In this document: positions 1 through 8,499 of the stretch, one piece after another
Layout of the letters: every line of letters begins with the position of its first letter
Numbering within the stretch: the first letter of the stretch is position 1
Assembly (NCBI RefSeq): GCF_000968015.1
Contig: NZ_LACH01000020.1
Location: 1 to 35,550 of the forward strand
DNA: 35,550 bases
Direction: 5' to 3'
DNA from: Pseudomonas fluorescens
GTDB taxonomy: Bacteria > Pseudomonadota > Gammaproteobacteria > Pseudomonadales > Pseudomonadaceae
Translations under genes and position numbers: made by a program
Notes under the pieces: generated by a model
What the model was told of the DNA's origin: nothing
Database searches by the model: none
The model's input: only the letters and a program-made list of their open reading frames with translations

Positions 1-32
1 CGAGTCCATCCAATTACAGGGGATCAGTGTGC

Positions 33-869
33 TTACGGAAGGACGGTCCACAACGCAAAACCGGCGTACCAGAGCACCGCCGCGCGCAGCAACAGTTCCC
101 AGATCCGGTCGAGGCTGTTGATGCCGTCAGGCCCGACCACCGGTGCCGGGATTTCACCGGCCACCAGCCCGACCTTCTCGATCAATTGGGCGGCGCTGAT
201 GTTCCAGTTCAGCAGTTCGTGCAACATCACTCGGCTGACCGCGACAAAGTTGCCGACCAACGCAAAACTCGCCGCCAACAAACGCACCGGCACCCAGTCG
301 AACGCATGACGCAGTTTTGCCGCGCGCTCGACCACGGCCGGGTTCTGCCCGTGTTCTTCGGCCAGGGCCAGCAGTCGATAGCTCAGGGCGGCGACCGGAC
401 CCAGCAGGAAGTACCAGAAAATCACCGCGAAAAAGCTCTGATAAGCCTCCCACAGCAGATGCCCTTCGACCCGTTCCAGCAGTTGTTCGCCGCTATCGGC
501 GCAGATCCCCAGGTCGCGGTTCGCCACATGAGCGGCCGCTTGCAGGTCTTCCCGGCGCCAGGCATCGCGAAACGGCCCGAGACCGGCCAACAGATCACCG
601 CGACCGAGACTGTAAATCACCACCAGCAGGTGCACCGGCAACGCCAGCAGACCGTAAGCCACCGGGTCCAGTACCAGCAGCAGCAAACCCAGCAGTGCCA
701 CTGGCAACAACACCAGGATCACCAAAACCAGCCACGGACTTTTCGCCAGACGCGGACTGACCTCAAGCTTGTTCAGCTCGCGAACCCATCCACCATCGCG
801 CTGAATCCGATGACGCAGGGCCGAGAACTTCTCGATCCAGACCGCCAACAGCAACACCAGAAAACTCAT
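33..869 (-). CDS. ampE: AmpE inner-membrane protein (regulatory signalling modulator)
   Basis: The 278-residue protein matches AmpE, the membrane partner encoded next to AmpD in the peptidoglycan-recycling and beta-lactamase-signalling locus; its biochemical role is poorly defined. Hydrophobic segments are visible at about residues 2-11, 46-67 and 72-88, around 145-170, and near the C-terminus, fitting a polytopic inner-membrane protein with a soluble central region. The ATG lies two bases after the ampD stop. A strong AAGGAG ribosome site sits inside the last ampD codons, so the two genes are almost certainly one transcript and probably translationally coupled. The stop codon is close to the window edge, so the downstream neighbour cannot be seen. 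Family assignment rests on sequence recognition and the ampD-ampE order. Confidence 0.93.
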   Translation of the reverse strand: MSFLVLLLAVWIEKFSALRHRIQRDGGWVRELNKLEVSPRLAKSPWLVLVILVLLPVALLGLLLLVLDPVAYGLLALPVHLLVVIYSLGRGDLLAGLGPFRDAWRREDLQAAAHVANRDLGICADSGEQLLERVEGHLLWEAYQSFFAVIFWYFLLGPVAALSYRLLALAEEHGQNPAVVERAAKLRHAFDWVPVRLLAASFALVGNFVAVSRVMLHELLNWNISAAQLIEKVGLVAGEIPAPVVGPDGINSLDRIWELLLRAAVLWYAGFALWTVLP

Positions 870-871
870 TG

Positions 872-1441
872 TTACTCCTTATCTTCCAGAGCAGCTTTTG
901 CCAGGGCGGCGCGATAGCGTGCCCAGTCGAACGCCGGCCCCGGATCGGTTTTGCGCCCGGGTGCGATGTCGCTATGCCCGCAAATGCGCTGTGCGGTGAT
1001 GGCCGTGAAGGCGCTTTGCAACTGTCGGGTCAAGGTCGTCAACGCTTGATACTGAGCGTCGGTGAACGGCAGATCATCCGTGCCTTCAAGTTCGATGCCC
1101 ACGGAAAAATCGTTACAGGTTTCCCGGCCTTCAAAACTCGAGACGCCGGCATGCCAGGCACGCTCAAGACAAGAGACAAACTGAGTGACGGTGCCGTCAC
1201 GTTCGATCAGAAAATGCGCAGACACACGCAGGTCGGCGATCCCTTCAAAGTAGGGATGCTCCGTGACATCCAGACGATTCTGGAAAAATTCCTGCACCTT
1301 GCCGGTAGCGAACTGCGCCGGCGGCAGGCTGATGTTGTGGATCACCAGCAGGGAAATTTCGCCCGAGGGGCGCGCATTGAAGTTGGGCGAGGGGCAAATA
1401 TCTACGCCCTGACACCAACCGCTCGCGGGGTCCAACTGCAT
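872..1441 (-). CDS. ampD: AmpD, 1,6-anhydro-N-acetylmuramyl-L-alanine amidase
   Basis: A 189-residue cytoplasmic zinc amidase of the Amidase_2 family. AmpD removes the stem peptide from 1,6-anhydro-MurNAc-peptides during cell-wall recycling, which lowers the AmpR-activating ligand; loss of AmpD derepresses AmpC in many Gram-negative bacteria. The zinc ligands expected for the family are visible: His35 in a VIHN context, His156 in GHSDIAPGRKTDPG, and Asp166 in the same motif. There is no signal peptide, which separates it from the periplasmic paralogues AmpDh2/AmpDh3. The ATG has an AAGGAA ribosome site about 6 bases upstream. It is followed immediately by ampE and preceded by the DUF1631 gene on the same strand, 64 bases away. 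Confidence 0.96.
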   Translation of the reverse strand: MQLDPASGWCQGVDICPSPNFNARPSGEISLLVIHNISLPPAQFATGKVQEFFQNRLDVTEHPYFEGIADLRVSAHFLIERDGTVTQFVSCLERAWHAGVSSFEGRETCNDFSVGIELEGTDDLPFTDAQYQALTTLTRQLQSAFTAITAQRICGHSDIAPGRKTDPGPAFDWARYRAALAKAALEDKE

Positions 1442-1505
1442 AAAGGTTCCTTCAACGACGACTGTGTAGGCGCCCAGTATGCCGCGATAGACCCTCGGGG
1501 CGCGA

Positions 1506-3716
1506 TCACTTGCCGCGATTGAGGCGCCGCAGGTTGCCGATCACCGACTCCAGCGCCCGGTCGAACAGCAAGGTGTCGTCCAGCGCGCGCACCGCGCCAC
1601 GACGGAATTCCAGCGCCAGACCGGTGCGGCTGCGCTCCAGCACTTTCATCCCGGTGCGGTTGACGAAAATGTACTTGCCGGTGGCTTCAATGATCGCCGC
1701 CAGCTTGCAACGAAGGGTGTTTTCCTCGTCTTCCTGAAACTCGACCCAGCCCCCCAACCGCAGTTGATCGACCTGAAGCAGACCGGCATCGTCCTCAGGC
1801 AAGCGCACTGAAGCCGTATCGACCGGCCCTTCGTCCGCGGTTCGCAGGACGACTTGCTGCCGCACTTCGACCATTACCGGTGTATCGACAGACTGTGCAA
1901 GCTTTTGCCCTGGACGTTCGAACAGCTGAACGTGCAAGGCTTCCAGCTCACTGAAAAATTCGCTGGTGGCGAACGGATCGAAGGCCGAACTGCTCAGCCC
2001 GTCGCGCAACGACTTGAGTAACCCTGGCACCAGCGCCAACAAGCGCAGGCTCGCATCGGGTTCATCATGACGCTGCACGCTCCAGATCAATTGCTCCATG
2101 GACTGCACATCGGCGTGCCACTCGGCCGACTGATCGCCGTGCTTGAGACAGGTCAGCAGCAACACCTGGCTCCACGCTTCCTGAACAAACACCACCACCC
2201 GTTGCGGCAATACTTTGCCCAACAAGGCCTGATTCAGCACCTGTTCGACGCGCTGACGGGCCAGTTCAGTCCTGGCGCGGCCTTCTTCGGCGTCACGGGT
2301 ACGTTGCTCCAGCAGCTCGCTGCGACGGCGCTCGTCGCTGGTGAAGGCGAGAAAATCCGCGAGCAATTCGGAAAAGACCGCCGGATCATCGACAAAATCG
2401 TTCAGCAACCGTTGCACCACTTGCTCGATGCGCAGATACAGGCTGTCGCGCTCATGGTCATCGCACTCGCCCCAGCCCATGGCTGCGGTGGCGATTTCAT
2501 TGAGCAGGCGCCGGGCCGGGTGACTGCTGCGGCTGAAGAAGCTCTTGTCGAGCACCGCCACTTTCAGCATCGGAATCTGCAAACGGCCGATCAACGCCTT
2601 GAGCGAGTCCGGCAGGTTGCGGTCATCGAGGATGCATTCGAAGAGCATGGCAATCAGGTTGATCACGTCTTCGTCAGCCACCCCGACCACGCGTGACTTG
2701 CCGCTTTTAACGCTGACCCGGGTCAGCAGCTGTTCGAGCTGGTTTCGCAGATCGAAGTCATCCTGGGCTGCCGGCGCCGGCACGTATTGCTGCAAGTGCG
2801 AGAGCAGGCGCATTAGGTCACGGGTGGAAATCGGCTGGGTCTGGGCACTGGCTTCGAGCGTTGGCGCGACACTGCCACGCACGTGAAACAGCAACTCCTG
2901 CAACGCCGCGAAAACCTCCTGCACGCTGTCGTCGATCGGCGGGCCACCGACACGAGTGTTGGCCTGTGCGGGTTCAGTACCGACGCTGGCAGCCGCACGA
3001 TCCGTGGACCGACGCGCAGGGGCGGGCTTGAGGTCGGGCAGCACACCGGTGGCGGCCAGCAACTGATTGGCTTCGGCGTAGAGCTGATTGGCATCCCTGA
3101 GCACATAGCGTTCGAACAGTTTGAGGATGATCAGCTTGACCTTGATCTCCACCCCCAGGTTGCGCCCGGCCTGCATAAAGTACTCGCAGAGCATCGCCGG
3201 CCCCATGGGATTGTGCTGATCGAGCAGTTCCCTGCCCAGCAGTGCGCTGAGTCGGGCGGTCAGTTGGTCCAGGGCGAAGCCGTCGCGGTTCAGCACTTTG
3301 CTGACCATCGCCTCCACTGCCACGCTGCGCTCCATGTCGTCATTGGGCTGCCCCACCGAGGCGTCGAAGGCCAACGCCTGGGGCAAGGCAGACTGAGTGG
3401 TGTCGTACTGGGTGAGGCTGACAAAAGCCTCGAAGAATTGTTCGAGAAAGCCGCGCTCGATGTTTTTGCGCTTGAGGCGCAAGTCGCGCATGGCTTTGAA
3501 GAAGAGGTTCTGTTCGATGTCATTGCGGGCCCGGTCGGCCATCTCGAACAGCGTGTCGTCGGCGTTATCGAACAGTTCCTGCAAGCCATGCCTGAGCTGT
3601 TGGGCGGCCTTGTCGCGAACCTGAAGCAGAATCACAGGCAGGCGGGCGAGCGGCGAGTGAGTCGCCTGGTCGGTAGCAACCTTGTGCAAAGGCACTACAT
3701 TCCCGTCGTTGTGCAT
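1506..3716 (-). CDS. DUF1631 domain protein of unknown function
   Basis: A 736-residue soluble protein that I recognise as the DUF1631 family, found upstream of ampD in Pseudomonas. Some databases label relatives thymidine phosphorylase, but nothing in this sequence supports that. Most of the chain is predicted alpha-helical and rich in Leu, Gln and Glu. There is a low-complexity linker around residues 230-260 and an Arg/Glu-rich helix around 465-490. The last ~90 residues look different: short alternating hydrophobic strands with the run GWVEFQEDEENT and later YIFVNRTGMKV, suggesting a small beta-barrel. No signal peptide or membrane segment is visible. The ATG is preceded by an excellent AGGAGG site. 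Function is not known; regulatory or scaffold roles are speculation. Confidence 0.9.
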   Translation of the reverse strand: MHNDGNVVPLHKVATDQATHSPLARLPVILLQVRDKAAQQLRHGLQELFDNADDTLFEMADRARNDIEQNLFFKAMRDLRLKRKNIERGFLEQFFEAFVSLTQYDTTQSALPQALAFDASVGQPNDDMERSVAVEAMVSKVLNRDGFALDQLTARLSALLGRELLDQHNPMGPAMLCEYFMQAGRNLGVEIKVKLIILKLFERYVLRDANQLYAEANQLLAATGVLPDLKPAPARRSTDRAAASVGTEPAQANTRVGGPPIDDSVQEVFAALQELLFHVRGSVAPTLEASAQTQPISTRDLMRLLSHLQQYVPAPAAQDDFDLRNQLEQLLTRVSVKSGKSRVVGVADEDVINLIAMLFECILDDRNLPDSLKALIGRLQIPMLKVAVLDKSFFSRSSHPARRLLNEIATAAMGWGECDDHERDSLYLRIEQVVQRLLNDFVDDPAVFSELLADFLAFTSDERRRSELLEQRTRDAEEGRARTELARQRVEQVLNQALLGKVLPQRVVVFVQEAWSQVLLLTCLKHGDQSAEWHADVQSMEQLIWSVQRHDEPDASLRLLALVPGLLKSLRDGLSSSAFDPFATSEFFSELEALHVQLFERPGQKLAQSVDTPVMVEVRQQVVLRTADEGPVDTASVRLPEDDAGLLQVDQLRLGGWVEFQEDEENTLRCKLAAIIEATGKYIFVNRTGMKVLERSRTGLALEFRRGAVRALDDTLLFDRALESVIGNLRRLNRGK

Positions 3717-3998
3717 TCAGGCCTCCTGAAACGGTGAGTCTTCGAAGTCGTCCATTCAAATCCACGTCAAAGCCATGACGTCAAAAGCAAGGCGGATTAT
3801 CTTGCAAAAGATGTCCCCTCTACCAGCAGACTCTGCGTTTCACATTGAAATAGACACTTTGGCAGACGCTGACTCAGGGCCGATTGATCAGGCGAATCGA
3901 CCAAATGCAGGTTTCAGAGCGATGGGAACGCCTCTGATGCCTTGGGTTGCCCAGCGCCATGGCCCTATAATCGGGCCACTTTGTTTGTGGAGTCCGTT
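3717..3998. other. Divergent intergenic region DUF1631 / nadC
   Basis: About 280 bases separate the divergent DUF1631 and nadC genes. The nadC side carries a recognisable sigma-70 promoter (annotated separately). The remainder holds no convincing gene: the short open frame at 3775-4026 has no ribosome site and no recognisable protein. No confident promoter for the DUF1631 gene was found. Confidence 0.6.
3942..3971 (+). promoter_or_regulatory. Sigma-70 type promoter of nadC
   Basis: A perfect TATAAT -10 box lies at 3966-3971 with TTGGGT at 3942-3947 as -35, spacer 18. The -10 is flanked by the complementary arms GGCCC (3961-3965) and GGGCC (3973-3977). The predicted transcript starts only about 20 bases before the nadC ATG, giving a very short leader. 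Confidence 0.7.
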
Positions 3999-4847
3999 AT
4001 GCCGAATCTACGTCTCGCCGATTTGACCGCCGAAATCGAAGCCAACGTGCGCCGTGCGTTGCTCGAAGACATCGGCAGCGGCGACATCACCGCACAGCTG
4101 ATCCCGGCCGAACGCCTGGCCAAAGCCACGATCATCACCCGCGACGCTGCCGTCATCTGCGGCACAGCCTGGGTTGATACTGTGTTTCGGCAGCTGGACC
4201 CACGTGTTGCGGTGCACTGGCAGGTGCGCGATGGCGAGCGGGTGAAACCCAATCAGGTGCTGTTCCACCTCGAAGGCCCGGCGCGCTCGCTACTGACGGG
4301 CGAACGCAGTGCACTGAACTTCCTGCAGTTGCTTTCTGGCGTGGCCACGCGCGCGCAGTACCTGGCGGATTACGTGGCCGAGACCCAGGTGAAGTTGCTC
4401 GACACCCGTAAAACCTTGCCGGGACTGCGTCTGGCGCAGAAGTACGCCGTGACCTGCGGCGGTTGCCACAACCACCGCATCGGCCTGTACGACGCCTTCC
4501 TGATCAAGGAAAACCATATTGCCGCCTGCGGTGGCATCCCGGAGGCCATCAAAGCCGCGCACAAGATTGCCCCGGGCAAACCGGTGGAGATCGAAGTGGA
4601 AAGCCTGGACGAGCTGAAGGAAGCCCTGGCGGCCGGTGCCGACATCATCATGCTCGATGAGTTGAGTCTGGATGACATGCGCGAAGCCGTGCGCCTGAAC
4701 GGCGGCAAGGCGAAACTGGAGGCCAGCGGCGGCATCAACGAAAGCACGCTGCTACCGATTGCCGAGACCGGGGTGGATTACATCTCGATTGGTGCGATGA
4801 CCAAGGATGTGAAGGCTGTCGATCTGTCGATGCGTCTGAGCCTCTGA
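3999..4847 (+). CDS. nadC: Nicotinate-nucleotide pyrophosphorylase (quinolinate phosphoribosyltransferase)
   Basis: NadC converts quinolinate and PRPP to nicotinate mononucleotide with release of CO2 and pyrophosphate, the step of de novo NAD synthesis after NadA. The 282-residue product has the usual length and family landmarks: an N-terminal segment with [10 protein letters not shown], the [14 protein letters not shown] helix, TRKTLPGLR with catalytic/phosphate-binding basic residues, and the C-terminal LEASGGIN and DYISIGAMT loops of the TIM-like barrel. An in-frame codon 19 triplets upstream is possible, but the ATG at 3999 was chosen because GGAG precedes it at proper distance and the promoter at 3942-3971 would exclude the longer form. 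The gene stands alone, followed by a strong bidirectional terminator. Confidence 0.97.
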   Translation: MPNLRLADLTAEIEANVRRALLEDIGSGDITAQLIPAERLAKATIITRDAAVICGTAWVDTVFRQLDPRVAVHWQVRDGERVKPNQVLFHLEGPARSLLTGERSALNFLQLLSGVATRAQYLADYVAETQVKLLDTRKTLPGLRLAQKYAVTCGGCHNHRIGLYDAFLIKENHIAACGGIPEAIKAAHKIAPGKPVEIEVESLDELKEALAAGADIIMLDELSLDDMREAVRLNGGKAKLEASGGINESTLLPIAETGVDYISIGAMTKDVKAVDLSMRLSL

Positions 4848-4864
4848 TAACGCCTGCGTGAATG

Positions 4865-4896
4865 AAAAACGCCAGCCTCGTGAGGCTGGCGTTTTT
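4865..4896. terminator. Bidirectional intrinsic terminator, nadC / DUF6388-like gene
   Basis: An inverted repeat with arms GCCAGCCT and AGGCTGGC and loop CGTG is flanked by A5 on the left and T5 on the right. It can therefore terminate nadC on the plus strand and the convergent small gene on the minus strand. Confidence 0.92.
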
Positions 4897-4897
4897 A

Positions 4898-5203
4898 TCA
4901 GACCACCAGATTATTCATCTCGCAGTACTCTTCCCACTCGACGCCCAACACCTCGGCAGCCTCCTTGTGCAGAACAAGGCGCGCAGCCTCGAACTCTTCA
5001 GGGGTTGAGGTGTACTTGAGCGTCAGCTCCCACGGCTGCAAGCCCTGGGATTCTGCCTCATCCTCGAACGCCCACTGGATCTGGTCTTTCTGATCGTCGG
5101 CAGGCAAGTCCTTGATCTCTTCGGCTAGCTGGGGCGATTCCAGCAAGTACTTCTTCAGCGCTTCTGCGTGTCTGGCTTCTTGGGTCAATTCTTTAACGGT
5201 CAT
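4898..5203 (-). CDS. DUF6388-like small protein, function unknown
   Basis: A 101-residue soluble, strongly acidic protein with a conserved-looking central stretch (IQWAFEDEAESQGLQPWELTLKYTS) and an EEFEAARL helix; it ends in EWEEYCEMNNLVV. I associate this pattern with Pseudomonas proteins labelled DUF6388, though from memory only. The start was set at the ATG at 5203: it has a GAGAAC-type ribosome site and the MTVKELTQEAR N-terminus fits a small helical protein. The 43 extra codons upstream look like non-coding sequence. It is convergent with nadC, shares its terminator, and lies in the patch between nadC and tRNA-Thr that appears accessory. No catalytic motif, signal peptide or partner gene suggests a function. 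Confidence 0.75.
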   Translation of the reverse strand: MTVKELTQEARHAEALKKYLLESPQLAEEIKDLPADDQKDQIQWAFEDEAESQGLQPWELTLKYTSTPEEFEAARLVLHKEAAEVLGVEWEEYCEMNNLVV

Positions 5204-5518
5204 GGCGTTCTCTTTGATCTGGGGAATGGAAGATGGATCTGGATCATCAAGGATCTCTCTGACGCAAAAAACCGTTTGAAGCCCGGTTTGTCTGGCCTTC
5301 AGAACCATTCGGGGATCATCTGAAAACTGCAAAGTGGTACGTGTGCAAAGTCCGAATATAGGACCTTTGGCGGACGATTTATACGACTCTTTACATCAAA
5401 TCTACAAAAAAACCGCTGATCGCACTTTCTGAAAATTTTCCTTCGATACCCAGGAACAACGTTCAAAAGGCAAAGTCATAGCGATGTGCCATCTAGGCAC
5501 TTCACAAGGAACCCGGTG
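5204..5518. other. AT-richer intergenic region between two divergent small genes
   Basis: About 315 bases separate the DUF6388-like gene from the coiled-coil gene. The right half is clearly more AT-rich than the surroundings, with an A-tract near 5404-5413, as expected of a promoter region for both genes. TTGGCG (5367-5372) with TTACAT (5391-5396), spacer 18, is a weak plus-strand candidate. A GTGCC-ATCTA-GGCAC hairpin (5486-5500) sits just before the ribosome site of the coiled-coil gene. No further gene was seen. Confidence 0.5.
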
Positions 5519-6070
5519 ATGCGCAATTTTTCAAAGCGTCCGTCTACCCTGTTTGCAACCGGCATGGCTGCCCTGCTTCTTGGAAGCCTGGCACTGCCCA
5601 ATACCGCTCAGGCCGGTTTGGAGTACAAATCCGACAGCGCTTCTTCTTCCGATAAATTCCTCGTTTACCATAACTATTACGGCACAGACGTGATGGTCAG
5701 ATCCGACGTTAGTATCGAAGCAGTGGAACAATTACAAAGAATTGTTAAAACCAGCACGGCTGATCTGGAAGTTCTGAAAAAAACCGTCAGTGAACAGGCG
5801 CGCCTTATCGAAGAACTCAAGCGCCACAACGGTTCGAGCTCCAGCGCCAACGCCAGCGAAGTGACCGACCTCAAGCGCACAGTCAGCGAACAGGAAAACG
5901 ACCTGAAAAGGCTTGCCAGCCAGGTAGAAGACCTCAAGCGCAGTGCCGGATCGAGTTCCAGCTCGAGCTCCAGCGACTTGTCCAGCCTGAAGCGGGAAGT
6001 CAGCGATCAGGACAATCAACTGGATCAGCTCAAACGGACCGTGGAAGATCTGAGCAGAAAGGTGAAATAA
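5519..6070 (+). CDS. Exported coiled-coil repeat protein of unknown function
   Basis: A 183-residue protein not recognised as any named family. It starts with a typical Sec signal peptide: basic RNFSKR, a hydrophobic core at about residues 11-27, and an AQA/G cleavage site after residue 32, so the mature protein is periplasmic or outer-surface. A short Tyr-rich segment (VYHNYYGTD, 49-57) is followed by coiled coil from about 64 to the end. Three repeats of the pattern LKR-x-VS-x-Q are visible at 86-102, 118-141 and 157-181, separated by Ser-rich linkers (GSSSS at 105-109 and an eight-Ser run at 145-152). The first repeat is one heptad shorter than the others. The ATG at 5519 has AAGGA upstream; the longer frame lacks a site. 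A single-gene transcript is likely, with tRNA-Thr convergent downstream. Confidence 0.85.
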   Translation: MRNFSKRPSTLFATGMAALLLGSLALPNTAQAGLEYKSDSASSSDKFLVYHNYYGTDVMVRSDVSIEAVEQLQRIVKTSTADLEVLKKTVSEQARLIEELKRHNGSSSSANASEVTDLKRTVSEQENDLKRLASQVEDLKRSAGSSSSSSSSDLSSLKREVSDQDNQLDQLKRTVEDLSRKVK

Positions 6071-6077
6071 CAGGGGA

Positions 6078-6153
6078 TGGTGCCCGAGACAGGAGTCGAA
6101 CCTGCGACCTTCGCGTTACGAGTGCGCTGCTCTACCGACTGAGCTACACGGGC
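6078..6153 (-). tRNA. tRNA-Thr (anticodon CGU)
   Basis: The minus strand folds into a 76-nt tRNA with encoded CCA, D-arm GCTC/GAGC, T-arm with TTCGACT loop, and anticodon CGT at positions 34-36, the codon-ACG threonine isoacceptor. The acceptor stem has a U6-U67 mismatch. The anticodon stem has A31-C39 and G27-A43 mismatches, leaving three G-C pairs; as I recall, the last mismatch also occurs in E. coli thrW. In P. aeruginosa a tRNA-Thr gene lies beside pilA close to nadC, so this tRNA seems to be the retained landmark of that locus. Confidence 0.93.
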
Positions 6154-6213
6154 GGTGCGCTAAACCTAGCACCGGGTTCAAGCGCCAGCAACTTCACGCG
6201 CTGTTTCGCAGAC

Positions 6214-6252
6214 AAAAAAATGCCCCGCAGTTTTCACTGCGGGGCATTTTTT
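6214..6252. terminator. Intrinsic terminator downstream of pnp (bidirectional)
   Basis: An 11-bp GC-rich inverted repeat, TGCCCCGCAGT / ACTGCGGGGCA, has a GAAA tetraloop on the minus strand. It is flanked by A7 on the left and T6 on the right. It lies 33 bases after the pnp stop and closes the long minus-strand cluster. Confidence 0.93.
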
Positions 6253-6284
6253 ATAACGTTGAAGCGGTCAGGCGTGGGGAGTGA

Positions 6285-8390
6285 TTAAACGCCCGAAGCC
6301 TTGGCTGCTGCTACGTCTTTGATGGACAGCTTGATACGGCCGCGGTTGTCCACGTCCAGTACCAGTACTTCCACTTCCTGGCCTTCTTTCAGGATGTCGG
6401 TCACTTTCTCTACGCGAGCGTCGCTCAGCATCGAGATGTGAACCAGACCGTCCTTGCCAGGCAGGATGTTGACGAATGCGCCGAAGTCGACGATGCGCTC
6501 AACCTTACCGACGTAGATCTTGCCGATTTCAGCTTCAGCGGTGATGCCCAGAACGCGCTGACGTGCTGCTTCAGCCGCTTCCTTGGTTTCGCCGAAGATC
6601 TTGATCGAGCCGTCGTCTTCGATGTCGATCGAAGCCTTGGTCTCTTCACAGATCGCACGAATGGTCGCGCCGCCTTTACCGATGACATCACGGATTTTGT
6701 CGGTGTCGATTTTCATCGCGATCATGGTCGGAGCGTTTTCCGACAGTTCGGTACGCGACTGGCCAATGATCTGGTTCATCTGACCGAGAATGTTCAGGCG
6801 CGCTTCCAGGGCTTGGCCCAGAGCGATCTCCATGATTTCTTCGGTGATGCCTTTGATCTTGATGTCCATCTGCAGCGCGGTAACACCTTTGGCGGTACCG
6901 GCTACTTTGAAGTCCATGTCGCCCAGGTGGTCTTCGTCACCCAGGATGTCGGTCAGGACGGCGAACTTCTCGCCTTCTTTAACCAGGCCCATGGCGATAC
7001 CGGCAACCGGTGCCTTCATCGGAACGCCGGCATCCATCAGAGCCAGGGAAGCGCCGCAGACCGAAGCCATGGAGCTCGAACCGTTGGACTCGGTGATTTC
7101 CGACACAACACGGATGGTGTACGGGAACACGTCGGCAGCAGGCAGCATGGCCTGAACCGAACGACGAGCCAGACGGCCGTGACCGATTTCGCGACGACCA
7201 GCGCCACCCATGCGACCACACTCACCTACCGAGAACGGAGGGAAGTTGTAGTGCAGCATGAACGGGTCTTTTTTCTCGCCTTCCAAGGTGTCCAGCAGCT
7301 GTGCGTCACGGGCAGTACCCAGAGTTGCAACAACCAGAGCCTGAGTTTCGCCACGGGTGAACAGAGCCGAACCGTGGGTCTTCGGCAGAACACCGACTTC
7401 GATGTTCAGCGGACGTACGGTCTTGGTGTCGCGACCGTCGATACGTGGCTTGCCGTTAACGATGTTTTCGCGAACGGTGCGGTATTCGATTTCGCCGAAA
7501 GCCGCTTTGACTTCGCTGGAGGAAGGCTGACCTTCTTCACCGGACAGCTTGGCAACTACCTGGTCTTTCAGCTCACCCAGGCGAGCGTAACGGTCGGCCT
7601 TGATGGTGATGGTGTAAGCCTGGGAGATCGCGTCGCCGAACTCGGCACGGATAGCGCCCAGCAGAGCAGTGGCTTCTGGCTGTGGAGCCCAGGTCCAGGT
7701 CGGCTTGGCAGCTTCAGCGGCCAGTTCTTTAACGGCGTTGATCACGACCTGGAACTCGTCGTGAGCAAACAGTACCGCGCCCAGCATCTGGTCTTCGGTC
7801 AGCTCTTTGGCTTCCGATTCAACCATCAGAACGGCTTCCGAAGTACCGGCAACGACCATGTCCAGGCTCGAAGCTTTCAGTTGTTCGTAAGTCGGGTTCA
7901 GCAGGTAGCCGGTGCTTTCGTGGAACGCAACGCGGGCAGCGCCGATCGGGCCATCGAAAGGAATGCCGGAGATGGCCAGCGCAGCCGAGGTACCGATCAT
8001 CGCAGCGATGTCCGGATCGGTCTTCTTGCTGGTGGAAACGACGGTGCAGACAACCTGCACTTCGTTCATGAAGCCTTCTGGGAACAGCGGACGGATCGGA
8101 CGGTCGATCAGTCGGGAAGTCAGGGTTTCTTTCTCGGAAGGACGGCCTTCACGCTTGAAGAAACCGCCAGGGATCTTACCGGCAGCGTAAGTTTTTTCCT
8201 GGTAGTGAACAGACAGAGGGAAGAAGCCCTTGCCTGGATCGGCTTGCTTGGCGCCGACCACAGTCACCAACACGCTGACGTCGTCGTCAACGGTGACCAA
8301 TACTGCGCCGGAGGCCTGACGGGCGATACGGCCAGTCTCGAGGGTAACGGTCGACTGACCGAACTGGAATTTTTTGATTACCGGGTTCAC
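6285..8390 (-). CDS. pnp: Polyribonucleotide nucleotidyltransferase (PNPase)
   Basis: A phosphorolytic 3'-5' exoribonuclease, a trimer that degrades mRNA to nucleoside diphosphates and associates with the RNase E degradosome in many gamma-proteobacteria. The 701-residue product has the family's normal length and order: two RNase PH-like core domains joined by a helical domain, a KH domain with the GxxG loop IGKGGATIR at about 560-570, and a C-terminal S1 domain ([18 protein letters not shown]). Translation starts at GTG (8388-8390) with AGGTAGGA upstream. It follows rpsO at the end of the rimP-to-pnp cluster, the same order as in E. coli. The leader contains hairpins, as expected for a gene that is autoregulated via RNase III in E. 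coli; whether that holds here is inference. Confidence 0.98.
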   Translation of the reverse strand: MNPVIKKFQFGQSTVTLETGRIARQASGAVLVTVDDDVSVLVTVVGAKQADPGKGFFPLSVHYQEKTYAAGKIPGGFFKREGRPSEKETLTSRLIDRPIRPLFPEGFMNEVQVVCTVVSTSKKTDPDIAAMIGTSAALAISGIPFDGPIGAARVAFHESTGYLLNPTYEQLKASSLDMVVAGTSEAVLMVESEAKELTEDQMLGAVLFAHDEFQVVINAVKELAAEAAKPTWTWAPQPEATALLGAIRAEFGDAISQAYTITIKADRYARLGELKDQVVAKLSGEEGQPSSSEVKAAFGEIEYRTVRENIVNGKPRIDGRDTKTVRPLNIEVGVLPKTHGSALFTRGETQALVVATLGTARDAQLLDTLEGEKKDPFMLHYNFPPFSVGECGRMGGAGRREIGHGRLARRSVQAMLPAADVFPYTIRVVSEITESNGSSSMASVCGASLALMDAGVPMKAPVAGIAMGLVKEGEKFAVLTDILGDEDHLGDMDFKVAGTAKGVTALQMDIKIKGITEEIMEIALGQALEARLNILGQMNQIIGQSRTELSENAPTMIAMKIDTDKIRDVIGKGGATIRAICEETKASIDIEDDGSIKIFGETKEAAEAARQRVLGITAEAEIGKIYVGKVERIVDFGAFVNILPGKDGLVHISMLSDARVEKVTDILKEGQEVEVLVLDVDNRGRIKLSIKDVAAAKASGV

Positions 8391-8452
8391 GGTGTCCTAC
8401 CTTCTTTTGTGGCTCTTGGGGAACTTGTCTTCTTGCGAAATTCTTGGGCAAC

Positions 8453-8470
8453 GCCGGGAATCGGCCCGAC
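8453..8470 (-). promoter_or_regulatory. Hairpin in the pnp leader
   Basis: Arms GCCGGG and CCCGAC (one G-U pair on the RNA) can form a stem-loop about 65 bases before the pnp GTG. In E. coli the pnp leader is a structured RNase III substrate used for autoregulation; a similar role here is inferred only from position. Confidence 0.4.
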
Positions 8471-8499
8471 TGTCATTGTCCAGGTAAAGCAGGTATCCA

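Noticed and set aside
27..917. Plus-strand open frame opposite ampE
   Set aside because: The sequence is Gln/His/Arg-rich nonsense, and the opposite strand encodes a clear AmpE coupled to AmpD.
3775..4026. 83-codon plus-strand frame before nadC
   Set aside because: It lacks a ribosome site, overlaps the nadC promoter and start, and has no recognisable protein.
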